The notes: a model not told the origin generated them from the letters alone. 64,000 bases of DNA from Dyadobacter fermentans DSM 18053 (GCF_000023125.1 NC_013037.1:5310501-5374500), one strand, 5' to 3'; counted from the stretch's first letter, positions 34,003-43,293 are shown. Made by a program: numbers and translations.

Positions 34003-34734
34003 TTAGTGTACCAGCACGGCCCCGGCGTTTTTCTTTTTGGCGCGTTCTTCCCTTCGCAGCAAAATGCGTTGCTTAATGCGCATCCAGCGCTCGTAAAGGC
34101 TCGATTCCTTCAAAAAATCCCAGGTATGGCTTTCGTGCTCAGTACCGCTGGTAGTAGCGGTGCTCGCCGTGTTTTTCTTATCTTCCGGATCGTACATCAT
34201 ACCTGTGCAAAGGCAATGCTTTCTGTTGGTCCGGGTGAGTACGTCGTAATTCACGCAGCTCGCGCAGCCTTTCCAGAATGCGTCGTCGGCGGGCAGTTCG
34301 CTGAATGTAACAGGCTCGTAGCCCAGGTCCGAGTTGATTTTCATCACCGGAAGGCTCGTCGTGATACCGATAATTTTGGCATCGGGATATTTTTGCCGCG
34401 ACAGTTCGAATGCTTTCATTTTAATAGCTTTCGCCATGCCGCTGTTGCGGAAGTCGGGATGAACGATCAGCCCCGAATTCGCCACGAATTTTCCATGCTC
34501 CCAGGTTTCGATGTAACAAAACCCTACCCATTCGCCTGTGTCCGTGGTGGCAATGATGGCTTTTCCTTCCACCATTTTCTCCATAATATACACTGGCGAA
34601 CGTTTGGCTATACCGGTACCACGCTTTTTGGCGCTCTCCTCCATTTCCGCGCAGATTTGTTCGGCGTAATGGAGATGATTTTCATTGGCAGTCTGTACGA
34701 TAAACTTACTGCCCACTACTTCGGTATTTTTCAT
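34003..34734 (-). CDS. GNAT family N-acyltransferase of the arginine cluster
   Basis: 243 residues. The GNAT core is visible in about 15-150: VGFCYIETWEHGKFVANSGLIVHPDFRNSGMAKAIK gives beta 4 and the acetyl-CoA loop (R/QxxGxG/A variant RNSGMA). A C-terminal part holds a cysteine cluster (WKGCASCVNYD, HCLCTGMMYD) and a basic tail. I recall GNAT genes next to argG in Bacteroidetes, where they are thought to supply the N-acylglutamate that starts the pathway. That role, and whether the acyl group is succinyl, is inference. A terminator separates it from the genes downstream. Confidence 0.78.
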   Translation of the reverse strand: MKNTEVVGSKFIVQTANENHLHYAEQICAEMEESAKKRGTGIAKRSPVYIMEKMVEGKAIIATTDTGEWVGFCYIETWEHGKFVANSGLIVHPDFRNSGMAKAIKMKAFELSRQKYPDAKIIGITTSLPVMKINSDLGYEPVTFSELPADDAFWKGCASCVNYDVLTRTNRKHCLCTGMMYDPEDKKNTASTATTSGTEHESHTWDFLKESSLYERWMRIKQRILLRREERAKKKNAGAVLVH

Positions 34735-35118
34735 TGATGACTATGCTGACAAAATGTTCAAGACAATAATTAACTAACCCAGAGAAAAACGATGGGACGT
34801 CTAGAAATTGTAAGAAAATTGCGGGGATTAGATATTTACCACGTAGGTAAAAAGAGATTATGCGGTCCTTGGGGACCTGAATCGGAAAGGCGTAGTATGC
34901 AGAACTGTATGTATGCCGTTGTGATTCATTGACTTGCTTGTGCGTCTAAGAGGCTGCAAATTTTCAAAAAAAAAATCTTACAGCAAAGAAACAGAAGATA
35001 TATTTTTATGGTTCGTTTTGAACGGTAAACTTTCGGAAAAACGACGCTTTCGGGACTGCCCGATTTTGTACTATTCCCACTTCGATCAACAATATTTTTC
35101 CCTAATTCAGTGGCTTTC
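34735..35118. other. 384-bp divergent intergenic region
   Basis: Lies between the GNAT gene and aat. It contains a 46-codon ATG ORF on the plus strand (34791-34931) without a recognisable product, inside which GGTCC-TTGG-GGACC (34864-34877) forms a short hairpin. A poly-A run (34967-34975) follows. It probably holds the promoters of both flanking genes. Confidence 0.4.
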
Positions 35119-35727
35119 ATGTCTGCAATCAGTACCGACGACCTCCTCAACGGCTATATCAACGGCATATTCCCGATGGCCGAGGCCGATGGTACTATTT
35201 ATTGGTACTCGCCCAATCCGCGGGCAGTTATTCCTATCGACACTTACAAACCATCCAAATCACTCCGGCCGGTAATCAATAAAAAGCATTTCGACATCCG
35301 AATCGACACGGATTTCGAGGGCGTCATGCGCGGATGTGCGCTCCCTCGGGCGAGCGAGCCGGGGACGTGGATTTCGGAGGAAATCATTGCTTCCTACACC
35401 GCATTGCATGAGCTCGGTTATGCGCATAGCGTGGAGGCATGGCGCGAGGGCCGGCTTGTGGGTGGATTGTATGGGGTTTCCATTAATGGGGTGTTTTTTG
35501 GTGAATCAATGTTTACGATCGAGAGTAATGCGTCGAAAGTCGCATTTCACTATTTAATACAGATCTTGAAAATGAACCGGTTTGCCTTGCTGGACACGCA
35601 GTTTATTAACGATAATGTGCTTCGTTACGGCGCCATCGAGGTCCCGCGGGACGAATATCTCGACCAGCTTCACAAAGCATTAAAGCTCAGGAGGAGGTTC
35701 AACGGTGCTGTTTTAAGCGAATTATAA
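35119..35727 (+). CDS. aat: Leucyl/phenylalanyl-tRNA-protein transferase
   Basis: 202 residues. It adds Leu or Phe from aminoacyl-tRNA to proteins with N-terminal Arg or Lys, marking them for ClpS/ClpAP. Family marks are GYINGIFPMAE, YWYSPNPRAVIP, TWISEEIIASYTALHELGYAHSVEAW and GGLYGVSINGVFFGESMF. The ATG at 35119 (MSAISTDDLLNGY) is preferred over a GTG three codons earlier. Confidence 0.95.
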   Translation: MSAISTDDLLNGYINGIFPMAEADGTIYWYSPNPRAVIPIDTYKPSKSLRPVINKKHFDIRIDTDFEGVMRGCALPRASEPGTWISEEIIASYTALHELGYAHSVEAWREGRLVGGLYGVSINGVFFGESMFTIESNASKVAFHYLIQILKMNRFALLDTQFINDNVLRYGAIEVPRDEYLDQLHKALKLRRRFNGAVLSEL

Positions 35728-35832
35728 TATGCCAAATGCGCCTCGGTGACGTGCGTAGCATCCGTTTTCGCCTGAAAAGAAGTATTTTTGCCGCCAGATT
35801 GATTACCGGGTGCCGGAAATGGCACCGCTTAT

Positions 35833-36876
35833 TTGAATCCCAAAGTGTCAAAACCTATTCTCGTCATAAAGTTCGGGACGGCCTCTATCACGCTTACTTC
35901 GGGTGAACCTGATGTCAGGATCATCTCGGAAATAGCCCGGCAGGTTTCGGAAATCCATTCGCAATACCGCATTATCATCGTTTCATCGGGTGCGGTGGGA
36001 GCTGGAAAGGCCTATATCAATGATTACAAAGGCACAATGACGCAGCGAAAGGCAGCCGCGTCGGTTGGTAACCCGCTGCTCGTCGGCCTGTATGCTTCCT
36101 ATTTCGCCCCGAATAATATTTACATTGCGCAAAGCCTTTGCGAGCGGCAGCATTTCGCGAACCGTAATAAATTCCTGCAACTCAAAGAGACTTTTGAAGA
36201 ACTCTGGTCGAACGGCATTATCCCGATCGTGAACGAAAACGACGTGGTAAGCGACCGTGAGCTGAAATTTTCGGATAATGACGAGCTGGCCACATTACTG
36301 GCCGTCGGTTTTGGGGCTGAATCGCTCATGTTCTGCACGTCTGTGGGCGGGTTATTGGATGAAGAGGGGCGAATCCTGCGGAACGTATCCAATGTGAACG
36401 AGGTTTTCAAGTTTGTCAGGACTGATAAATCTTTCCTCGGCCTCGGAGGAATGGCGTCCAAGCTGACTTTTGCCAAGCTGGCTTCCAGAATGGCAATCCG
36501 CGTGGTGATTTTTGGCATGAATCAGCAAAATGAGCTGCTGAATGCATTGAAAGGCGAAGCAGGGACATTGATTACGCCGGGCAAAAGCACATTATCGGCG
36601 CGTAACCGCTGGCTGGGAAGCGGCGGGCTTGTATCCGGCACATTGCGTGTGGATGAAGGCGCGTCGAAAGCATTATTGAAGCGTAAAAGTTTGCTAGCGG
36701 TGGGTGTCACCGAAGTAACGGGCGATTTTGAAGCGGGTGAAATCATTGAAATATACTCGCCGGATGACGAAATGATCGCCGTCGCGCGGGCGCGGGAAAC
36801 TTCCTCGGCGATCCGCAGCAACCTGAAAACAGTGAATTTTGAAGTGGCGCATGCCAATGATATAGTTTTGTTATAA
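35833..36876 (+). CDS. proB: Glutamate 5-kinase
   Basis: 347 residues. It phosphorylates glutamate in the first step of proline synthesis. The amino-acid kinase domain (VIKFGTASITL, SSGAVGAGK, VNENDVVSDRELKFSDNDELA, GLGGMASKL) is followed by a C-terminal PUA domain (about 265-345). No ATG fits: the start is TTG at 35833 or GTG at 35845 (before SKPILVIKFG), both only just upstream of the first strand. It overlaps proA by one base (TAATG). Confidence 0.93.
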   Translation: MNPKVSKPILVIKFGTASITLTSGEPDVRIISEIARQVSEIHSQYRIIIVSSGAVGAGKAYINDYKGTMTQRKAAASVGNPLLVGLYASYFAPNNIYIAQSLCERQHFANRNKFLQLKETFEELWSNGIIPIVNENDVVSDRELKFSDNDELATLLAVGFGAESLMFCTSVGGLLDEEGRILRNVSNVNEVFKFVRTDKSFLGLGGMASKLTFAKLASRMAIRVVIFGMNQQNELLNALKGEAGTLITPGKSTLSARNRWLGSGGLVSGTLRVDEGASKALLKRKSLLAVGVTEVTGDFEAGEIIEIYSPDDEMIAVARARETSSAIRSNLKTVNFEVAHANDIVLL

Positions 36877-38126
36877 TGGAATCGATTGTACCTCAATTAA
36901 AGGAAGCGCGGGAGGCCTCAGTGGCCGTTCGCCGGCTGTCGGACAGGCAAAGGGCTGATCTGCTGATCAACCTTTCGGCCCGCGTTCTGGCCAATGCCGA
37001 AAACATCATCGCCGAAAACCGGAAAGATCTGGTTTTAATGGATGATGCCGACCCGAAAAAGGACCGCCTGCTGCTGAACGAAAAGCGGATCAACGAACTG
37101 GCGCAAAGCCTGGTTGAGGTAGCCGGACTCCCGGACCCGACGGGCGAGGTATTTGTCGAAAAAACCATTCAACAGGGGCTTTCTCTGAAAAAAATCGCCG
37201 TGCCGCTGGGCGTGGTGGGCGTTATTTATGAATCGCGCCCGAACGTGACCATCGACGTGGCTTCCCTGTGCCTGCGCTCTGCGAATGCATGTGTACTCAA
37301 AGGCGGTAAGGAAGCGCAAAACTCCAATAATTACCTGGTAAGCCTTATTCAAGAATCATTGGGCGAGTTCGGTGTACCTGCGGCGGCTGTGACTTTGCTG
37401 CCGACCGGTCGTGAGTTTGTCGGCGAGCTGTTGACGGCCACCCAATATGTGGATATCATCATTCCACGCGGCTCGGAAGGGTTGATCAAATTTGTTCGTC
37501 AGAATTCATTGGTGCCTACCATTGAGACTGGCGCGGGCGTTTGCCATACTTACATTGAAAAAACAGGCGACCTTGATAAAGGCGCTGAGATCGTAGTGAA
37601 TGCGAAGGTGTCGAAACCTTCGGCTTGCAATGCGCTGGACACTGTTTTGGTGGATCGTGCGGTGGCAGGCGAGTTTTTGCCCAGATTGAAGGAAGGTTTT
37701 GTGAAATGGAATGTGGAGGTTTTCGCCGATGAGGAATCTTATGATATTCTTCAAAAAGCGGCATATCCGTATTTACAGCATGCCAGCGATGATGATTTTG
37801 GCAAAGAATTTCTGGATTTTAAATGCTCGGTTAAGGTCGTGGATGACTTGTCGGATGCATTGAAACAAATTGAAAACTACTCTTCCAGGCATTCAGAAGC
37901 CATTATTTCCACCAATGAGGATGCGATTGAAACCTTCTTGAAAGAGGTAGATGCAGCTTCGGTATATGCCAATGCTTCTACCCGCTTTACCGACGGCGGC
38001 GTATTTGCATTGGGGGCAGAAATTGGTATTTCAACGCAGAAACTGCACGCCAGAGGCCCATTTGCATTGGAAAAACTGGTGACTGAGAAATGGATTGTGA
38101 AAGGAGACGGACAGGTAAGATGGTAA
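36876..38126 (+). CDS. proA: Gamma-glutamyl phosphate reductase
   Basis: 416 residues. It reduces gamma-glutamyl phosphate to glutamate semialdehyde with NADPH. The ALDH-like fold shows VIYESRPNVTIDVASLC, LKGGKEAQNSN, VDIIIPRGSEGLI and the catalytic cysteine in ETGAGVCHTYIEK, ending with LHARGPFALEKLVTEKWIV. It is coupled by overlaps to proB upstream (1 bp) and the deacetylase gene downstream (7 bp). proC is not in the window. Confidence 0.96.
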   Translation: MESIVPQLKEAREASVAVRRLSDRQRADLLINLSARVLANAENIIAENRKDLVLMDDADPKKDRLLLNEKRINELAQSLVEVAGLPDPTGEVFVEKTIQQGLSLKKIAVPLGVVGVIYESRPNVTIDVASLCLRSANACVLKGGKEAQNSNNYLVSLIQESLGEFGVPAAAVTLLPTGREFVGELLTATQYVDIIIPRGSEGLIKFVRQNSLVPTIETGAGVCHTYIEKTGDLDKGAEIVVNAKVSKPSACNALDTVLVDRAVAGEFLPRLKEGFVKWNVEVFADEESYDILQKAAYPYLQHASDDDFGKEFLDFKCSVKVVDDLSDALKQIENYSSRHSEAIISTNEDAIETFLKEVDAASVYANASTRFTDGGVFALGAEIGISTQKLHARGPFALEKLVTEKWIVKGDGQVRW

Positions 38127-39205
38127 ATAGCACTTCGGAAAACATACAAACGCTGTCCGCAGAGGCCATCGCATTGTTGAAAAGCCTGATCGAGACACCT
38201 TCATTCAGCAAAGAGGAGGAAAATACGGCAAAAATCCTGGCTGATTTTTTTACCGGCAAGAACATCCCTTTTCATACCAAAAAGAATAATCTCTGGGCTT
38301 TCAACAAGCATTACGATGCGAGCAAGCCCACGATGCTGCTCAACTCGCACCATGACACGGTGAAGCCCAATAAGTCGTGGACGCTGGACCCGTTCAGGGC
38401 CATTGAGCAGGATGGAAAACTGTATGGCTTGGGAAGTAATGACGCTGGCGGTTGCCTCGTATCATTGATCGCAACATTCGTTCATTTCTACGAAAGAGAA
38501 GATATCACCTATAATATCGCCATCGCCACCACCGCTGAGGAAGAAATTTCAGGTAAGGAAGGACTCGAAATCGTAGCGCCGGAATTGGGCGAAATCGCAT
38601 TTGCCATCGTAGGCGAGCCGACCGAAATGCATTTGGCCGTAGCAGAAAAGGGCTTACTCGTGCTGGATTGCACTGCAAAAGGCGTTTCCGGCCACGCGGC
38701 GCGCGAGGAAGGCGATAATGCGATCTACAAGGCGTTGAAGGACATTCAGTGGATTACGGAATACAAGTTTCCCAAAGTGTCTCCAACACTCGGCCCGATC
38801 AAAATGTCGGTGACGATTATCAATGCGGGTACGCAGCATAATGTGGTGCCTGACGCCTGCACATTCACGATCGACGTGCGGGTGACGGATCAGTATACTT
38901 TGGAAGAGGTTATCTCGGAGATCAAGACGAATATCCAGTCGGAAGTAACACCGCGCTCGATCCGCTTGCGGCCATCCAGCATTCCAATGGACCATCCGAT
39001 CGTACTGGAAGGTTTGAAACTGGGCCGTAATGCGTACGGATCACCCACCACTTCCGACCAGGCATTGCTCGATTGTCCTTCTCTCAAAATGGGTCCGGGG
39101 CATTCCGCACGCTCGCATAGCGCGGATGAATTCATTTACCTGCATGAAATTGAAGAGGGGATTGCGCAGTATATTAAAATGGTAGAGGGCGTGGTGACCC
39201 GATAA
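38120..39205 (+). CDS. M20 family N-acyl-ornithine/citrulline deacylase, ArgE-like
   Basis: 361 residues. Metal and catalytic residues of M20 enzymes are present: SHHDTVKP, GSNDAGG, TTAEEE, VGEPTE and GPGHSARSHSADEF; the dimerisation domain starts at GVSGHAAR. In organisms with an ArgF'-type carbamoyltransferase the substrate is an N-acylated citrulline rather than acetylornithine, so this is probably the N-acyl-citrulline deacylase. The ATG at 38120 overlaps the proA stop (ATGGTAA), placing it in the pro operon and linking it to arginine synthesis. Confidence 0.88.
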   Translation: MVNSTSENIQTLSAEAIALLKSLIETPSFSKEEENTAKILADFFTGKNIPFHTKKNNLWAFNKHYDASKPTMLLNSHHDTVKPNKSWTLDPFRAIEQDGKLYGLGSNDAGGCLVSLIATFVHFYEREDITYNIAIATTAEEEISGKEGLEIVAPELGEIAFAIVGEPTEMHLAVAEKGLLVLDCTAKGVSGHAAREEGDNAIYKALKDIQWITEYKFPKVSPTLGPIKMSVTIINAGTQHNVVPDACTFTIDVRVTDQYTLEEVISEIKTNIQSEVTPRSIRLRPSSIPMDHPIVLEGLKLGRNAYGSPTTSDQALLDCPSLKMGPGHSARSHSADEFIYLHEIEEGIAQYIKMVEGVVTR

Positions 39206-39244
39206 TTTGCTATACTTGCCAAAGCGAACTAACCTGGTTTTGGC

Positions 39245-40072
39245 ATGCGATTCTACTCCGAAGAAGACATTCAAGCTTTTGATAACGTCCGGTTTTTGCA
39301 CATCAAAACTGCAAAGGCCGGACATCTTTTTACCATCACATTGGCCCGGACTGAAAAGCGCAATGCATTTACGCCTACGATGGCGGAAGAGATTGTTTAT
39401 GCATTGGCCTATGCGCATTATCAACCGGATGTCCGGTGCGTGGTTTTGAAAGCGGAAGGGCCGGTTTTCTGCGCTGGCGCTGATTTGAATGCTTTTCATG
39501 ATCCTGCTGCTAACATAGAAAATGTTTCATTGCCACGAATACACGAAGAGGCACGAATGGGGGATGCATTTAACGAACTGCTCAAACCTTGCATTGCGCA
39601 GGTGGAAGGGCCGGTGCTGGCGGGCGGATTTCTGATGATATGCGGCTGCACATTCGTTTTTAGTGTGCCGGAGGCTACTTTCAGTTTGCCTGAGGTGAAA
39701 CGTGGCATTTGGCCGATGCAGGTGATGGCGTCGCTCGCGCCGATTTTATCGGAAAGGAAAATTCTGGAAATGTCGATTATAGGAAAAGCTTATTCCGCGG
39801 AAGAAGCGCTGGAAATGGGGCTGATCACGCATTTAGCGGAAAAGGAAAGGATAGCAGACGAAGTGAGTGCATTGGCCAATCAGATTTGCAACAGCGCGCC
39901 GCTGGCGATTCAATCAGGAATGCGAAGTTTACAGGAATTGAAGAAAATTCCTCAAAATGAACAGCATACATTCCTAAAAAGCAAACTAGATGAACTCCTG
40001 AAAACAGAAGACGCCCAAGAAGGAGCATCAGCCTTCAAAGAAAAGCGGGAACCAATCTGGAGAGGAAAGTAA
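39245..40072 (+). CDS. Enoyl-CoA hydratase/isomerase family protein
   Basis: 275 residues of the crotonase fold. The oxyanion-hole segments VFCAGADLNAF and VEGPVLAGGFLMICGCTF are present, followed by FSLPEVKRGIWPM, where hydratases often carry a catalytic Glu (here the E of PEVK). It acts on acyl-CoA thioesters; the exact reaction is open. It lies 39 bp after the deacylase gene, so may be co-transcribed, but no link to the amino-acid genes is evident. Confidence 0.88.
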   Translation: MRFYSEEDIQAFDNVRFLHIKTAKAGHLFTITLARTEKRNAFTPTMAEEIVYALAYAHYQPDVRCVVLKAEGPVFCAGADLNAFHDPAANIENVSLPRIHEEARMGDAFNELLKPCIAQVEGPVLAGGFLMICGCTFVFSVPEATFSLPEVKRGIWPMQVMASLAPILSERKILEMSIIGKAYSAEEALEMGLITHLAEKERIADEVSALANQICNSAPLAIQSGMRSLQELKKIPQNEQHTFLKSKLDELLKTEDAQEGASAFKEKREPIWRGK

Positions 40073-40139
40073 CGACCTGATAACAGGGCCTTACTACAAA
40101 TGACAATCTATGACCAAGATTGACCAGACCTGACAACCG

Positions 40140-41702
40140 TCAGTTCACCGGCACGATCTCAATTTCCTCCCCATAGCGGTTATGGAATTTGAAATCCACC
40201 ACGCCCAGCGACGAGTCTTTGATCAGTTTCACCCAGGTTTTGTAATGGAAGAACCATTTCACCTGCTCTGAAATGAGGCCTTTGGTAAAATACGAATGCA
40301 GGAACGGATGGAGCGAAATGGTAATGCCGCGCTCGTTCTGCTTGGTGAGAATGTAATCGAGGTTGTTGGCGATCACGTCGGATACGAGGATGCTCGCCTG
40401 GATCGTGCCCGTACCGCCGCAGGTAGGGCAGGTTTCGCGGGTTACGATGTTCATTTCCGGCCTTACGCGCTGACGCGTGATTTGCAGTAGACCGAATTTT
40501 GAAAGTGGCAAAACGGTGTATTTCGACCGGTCGCCCTTCATTTCATCACGCATAACGTCGAACAGCGTGCGCTTGTTCTCCGCCTTTTTCATGTCGATAA
40601 AGTCGACAACGATGATGCCGCCCATATCGCGCAGACGCAGCTGGCGGGCAATTTCCTTGGCCGCTTCGAGGTTGACACTCAATGCAGTAGCTTCCTGATC
40701 CTCTTCGGAATTGGATTTGTTACCGCTGTTGACATCGATCACGTGCAATGCTTCGGTGTGCTCGATGATCAGGTAACCGCCATTTGGAAGGCTTACCGAA
40801 CGGCCGAACAAAGATTTGATCTGCTTTTCCAGGCCGAATTGTTCGAACAGCTTGTTCTTCCCATTGTGCAGGCGCAGAATGTTCTCTTTTTCCGGCGCAA
40901 TGTTGTGAATGTAAGCTTTGATATCGTCATAAACCTCCTTCGAATCCACGGTAATGCTATCGAAGGACTCGTTGAGCATGTCGCGGATAATCGAGGATGC
41001 ACGGTTCATTTCACCGATCACGCGGTCGCGTGGCTTGGCGTCTTTCAGTGCTTTGATACCATTCTCCCACTTGTCGAGGCAATCCTGCAAGTCCTTGTTA
41101 AGCTCTTCCACATCCTTGCCCATTGCTACGGTACGGATGATCACCCCGAAGTTCTGAGGCTTAATGGAAGACATCAGCCGTTGCAAGCGGTTGCGTTCCT
41201 GCTTGTCGGTGATCTTTTTGGACAGGTTGACTGAATTGGAGAATGGGACAAGTACAATATACCGGCCGGCAATCGAGATGTCGCAGGAAAGTCTGGGGCC
41301 CTTTGTAGAAATTGGCTCCTTAACGATCTGGACGAGGATTGGCTGGTTTTTGGAAAGGACTTTATCGATTTTTCCAAGCTTCTCGATTTCCGGCTCCATC
41401 TTGAAATTCTTCAAGTTTCCGGAATGCGCGCGCTTGGCAATTACATCCTTGGTGAGCTTATTCAGCGAGTTGATATTGGGCCCCAAATCGAGGTAATGCA
41501 GGAATGCATCCTTTTCAAAACCGACGTCAACAAAGGCAGCATTGAGCCCTGCCACCAGCTTTCGAACTGTACCCAGGTAAATGTCACCCACGGTAAAGCT
41601 CTGATCCGGTGTTTCTACGTGATATTCTAAAAGACGTTTATCCTGCAAAAGGGCTATACGCTCTCCCTTTTGAGTAGAATTGATTAGTAATTCGTTACTC
41701 AA
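40140..41702 (-). CDS. rng: Ribonuclease E/G family endoribonuclease
   Basis: 520 residues, RNase G-like because it lacks the long RNase E C-terminal scaffold. The S1 domain (about 35-125, GDIYLGTVRKLVAGLNAAFVDVG) leads to the DNase I-like catalytic region with HVIDVNSGNKS and GGIIVVDFIDM carrying the metal aspartates, and the zinc-link CPTCGG. It processes and decays RNA in the cytoplasm. It lies downstream of the small COX24-like gene, with a weak hairpin between. Confidence 0.95.
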   Translation of the reverse strand: MSNELLINSTQKGERIALLQDKRLLEYHVETPDQSFTVGDIYLGTVRKLVAGLNAAFVDVGFEKDAFLHYLDLGPNINSLNKLTKDVIAKRAHSGNLKNFKMEPEIEKLGKIDKVLSKNQPILVQIVKEPISTKGPRLSCDISIAGRYIVLVPFSNSVNLSKKITDKQERNRLQRLMSSIKPQNFGVIIRTVAMGKDVEELNKDLQDCLDKWENGIKALKDAKPRDRVIGEMNRASSIIRDMLNESFDSITVDSKEVYDDIKAYIHNIAPEKENILRLHNGKNKLFEQFGLEKQIKSLFGRSVSLPNGGYLIIEHTEALHVIDVNSGNKSNSEEDQEATALSVNLEAAKEIARQLRLRDMGGIIVVDFIDMKKAENKRTLFDVMRDEMKGDRSKYTVLPLSKFGLLQITRQRVRPEMNIVTRETCPTCGGTGTIQASILVSDVIANNLDYILTKQNERGITISLHPFLHSYFTKGLISEQVKWFFHYKTWVKLIKDSSLGVVDFKFHNRYGEEIEIVPVN

Positions 41703-41790
41703 TGTTCAACCAACTGAATGGCTCGATAATGTTGATACTTAACTCCCCGCATATCAGACTGTTAGCGGGATACAAACGTGGGGAATAAGG

Positions 41791-41824
41791 ATGACCGGAT
41801 CTTAAATGCTTAAAACCCGGTCAT
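41791..41824 (-). terminator. Hairpin after COX24-like gene
   Basis: ATGACCGG (41791-41798) pairs with CCGGTCAT (41817-41824), just past the stop of the 29-residue gene on the minus strand. The following minus-strand sequence (CCTTATTCCCC) has little T-run, so termination may be weak or the stem may protect the 3' end. Confidence 0.4.
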
Positions 41825-41830
41825 AGCCAA

Positions 41831-41920
41831 TTATTTCTTCTTATGTCTGTTTTTTCTGAGTCTTTTCTTTCTCTTGTGAGTGGAGATCTTATGTCTTTTT
41901 CTCTTTTTTCCGCAAGGCAT
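41831..41920 (-). CDS. 29-residue AURKAIP1/COX24-domain peptide, ribosomal
   Basis: A very short basic peptide beginning MPCGKKRKRHKIST and ending RKNRHKKK. I recognise it as the bacterial AURKAIP1/COX24-domain type widespread in Bacteroidetes, related to mitochondrial mS38 and to bS22 of actinobacterial small subunits. It is probably a small-subunit ribosomal protein or ribosome-bound peptide. The ATG (41918-41920) and TAA (41831-41833) are clear, and over half of its residues are Lys, Arg or His. It is easily missed by gene finders because of its length. Confidence 0.88.
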   Translation of the reverse strand: MPCGKKRKRHKISTHKRKKRLRKNRHKKK

Positions 41921-41970
41921 GATTATGTCGTTTATAAAATAAGTAATGTATTTCCTTAATGATCTGATGA

Positions 41971-42819
41971 TCAGTTACCCAGACGACCTTCCAACTCGCC
42001 GATCGCTTGCTGGATTGCCGGATCTTTCTCCTCCTTTTTAACCTCCGACAGAACTTTGCTTGCTTGTTCCTTGTCACCCAATTCGACCAGTGAAACGCCC
42101 AGGTAAAACTTGGCTTTCGTGTTGGCGGGATTGTTGGTTAAAATCTGTCTGAACCTGTCAGCAGCTTTTGAATATTGATTAGACCTCATGGACAAGATCC
42201 CCAGATTGAACAATGCCAATTCGTTGGTAGGATCTGCGTCGATCACCTCGCGCAACATCATAATACCCTGCATCGGGTTTTCGGTGTTCACGTAAGTCAT
42301 CGCCATATTGGCTTTTGCAGCCAGCAGGCCAGGATTCTGGTCAATTGCTTTTTGGTAATATTCGCGGGTTTTGGCACCCAGGTTTTTAGATTTCTGCTCG
42401 TCCACCGCAAAGCCGTATGCCTCGTAGTAGCGGTCGCCCGCACGCATCAGGTTTTCGTCCGCAGGGGAGAGCAGGGCTACTTTCTCGGCATAGAATGCGG
42501 CGCTGTCAAATTTTTGCAGCTTCTCAAATTCGTCCGAAAGCTTAATGCCCGCAGCAACCTTGTCCTTATCACCCGCCTGATTGAAGCCGCTCCTCAGCTG
42601 ATCCACAACTTTCTGTTGATCAGGGGATAAAGCGGCTCCATCATGCGATTTGGAAGAGGGCTCAGCTGCTGTTTCCGTCGCACTTGCAGCGGCCGCCGAC
42701 TGGCTCCTTTCTGTGTCCACATCTTTGCCCTTGTTGTTCACAACGACTTTGGGAAGGCTAAACAACGTTCCCACGAGCGCAACTGCAAGCACACAAGAAA
42801 GGATAATGGACTTTTTCAT
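41971..42819 (-). CDS. Tetratricopeptide repeat protein, membrane-anchored or exported
   Basis: 282 residues. An N-terminal hydrophobic segment (SIILSCVLAVALVGTLFSLP) is a signal or anchor. An S/A/E-rich linker (about 30-55) leads to TPR-like helical repeats from about 65 to 265, clear in DPTNELALFNLGILSMRSNQYSKAADRFRQIL and NPANTKAKFYLGVSLVELGDKEQA. TPR proteins act as scaffolds; the partner is unknown. The ATG at 42819 (MKKSII) is preferred over one five codons upstream. It is 30 bp downstream of the HU gene on the same strand. Confidence 0.85.
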   Translation of the reverse strand: MKKSIILSCVLAVALVGTLFSLPKVVVNNKGKDVDTERSQSAAAASATETAAEPSSKSHDGAALSPDQQKVVDQLRSGFNQAGDKDKVAAGIKLSDEFEKLQKFDSAAFYAEKVALLSPADENLMRAGDRYYEAYGFAVDEQKSKNLGAKTREYYQKAIDQNPGLLAAKANMAMTYVNTENPMQGIMMLREVIDADPTNELALFNLGILSMRSNQYSKAADRFRQILTNNPANTKAKFYLGVSLVELGDKEQASKVLSEVKKEEKDPAIQQAIGELEGRLGN

Positions 42820-42849
42820 ACTCTTATAACCCAACCTTTTTGAGGTAAA

Positions 42850-43155
42850 TTACTTTTCAGCGACTGCTTTTAGTTTGTCACTTTCTTTTACCTGCTCAAC
42901 AAAAACTTTTGCAGGCTTGAAGCTTGGTACAAAGTGCTCGTCAATAATCATGGAAGTTCCCTTCGAAATATTGCGGGCTACTTTGCGCGCACGTTTTTTG
43001 TTGATGAAACTACCGAAACCTCTTACATAAAGGTTCTCACCATCAGAAAGTGAGTCCTTTACCACGGTAAAAAACGATTCTAGCGTTTGCTGAACGTCGC
43101 CCTTGTCTACGCCTGTTTTCTCAGAAATCTGTGCGATTACGTCTGCCTTAGTCAC
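42850..43155 (-). CDS. HU family DNA-binding protein
   Basis: 101 residues. It matches the HU/IHF fold: MTKADVIAQISEKTG, LSDGENLYVRGFGSFINKKRAR, and the DNA-binding beta arm with VPSFKPAKVF. It carries an alanine/lysine C-terminal tail. It bends and compacts DNA in the nucleoid. The divergent mutY begins 139 bp away. Confidence 0.94.
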   Translation of the reverse strand: MTKADVIAQISEKTGVDKGDVQQTLESFFTVVKDSLSDGENLYVRGFGSFINKKRARKVARNISKGTSMIIDEHFVPSFKPAKVFVEQVKESDKLKAVAEK

Positions 43156-43293
43156 TTTGATTGTTTACTTTAAGTGGATATTATTTCATTAATTTACTTA
43201 CTCCTGTAAATTTTGGGAACACAAAGGTACGGTAATTTTAATAAAACTTAAAAGGATGATCTTCCCCTTTTTTATATAATTCATTAAAAAACA

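Noticed and set aside
34791..34931. Protein-coding 46-codon ORF
   Set aside because: No recognisable product, no clear ribosome binding site and no coupling to a neighbour; kept only as a note in the intergenic entry.
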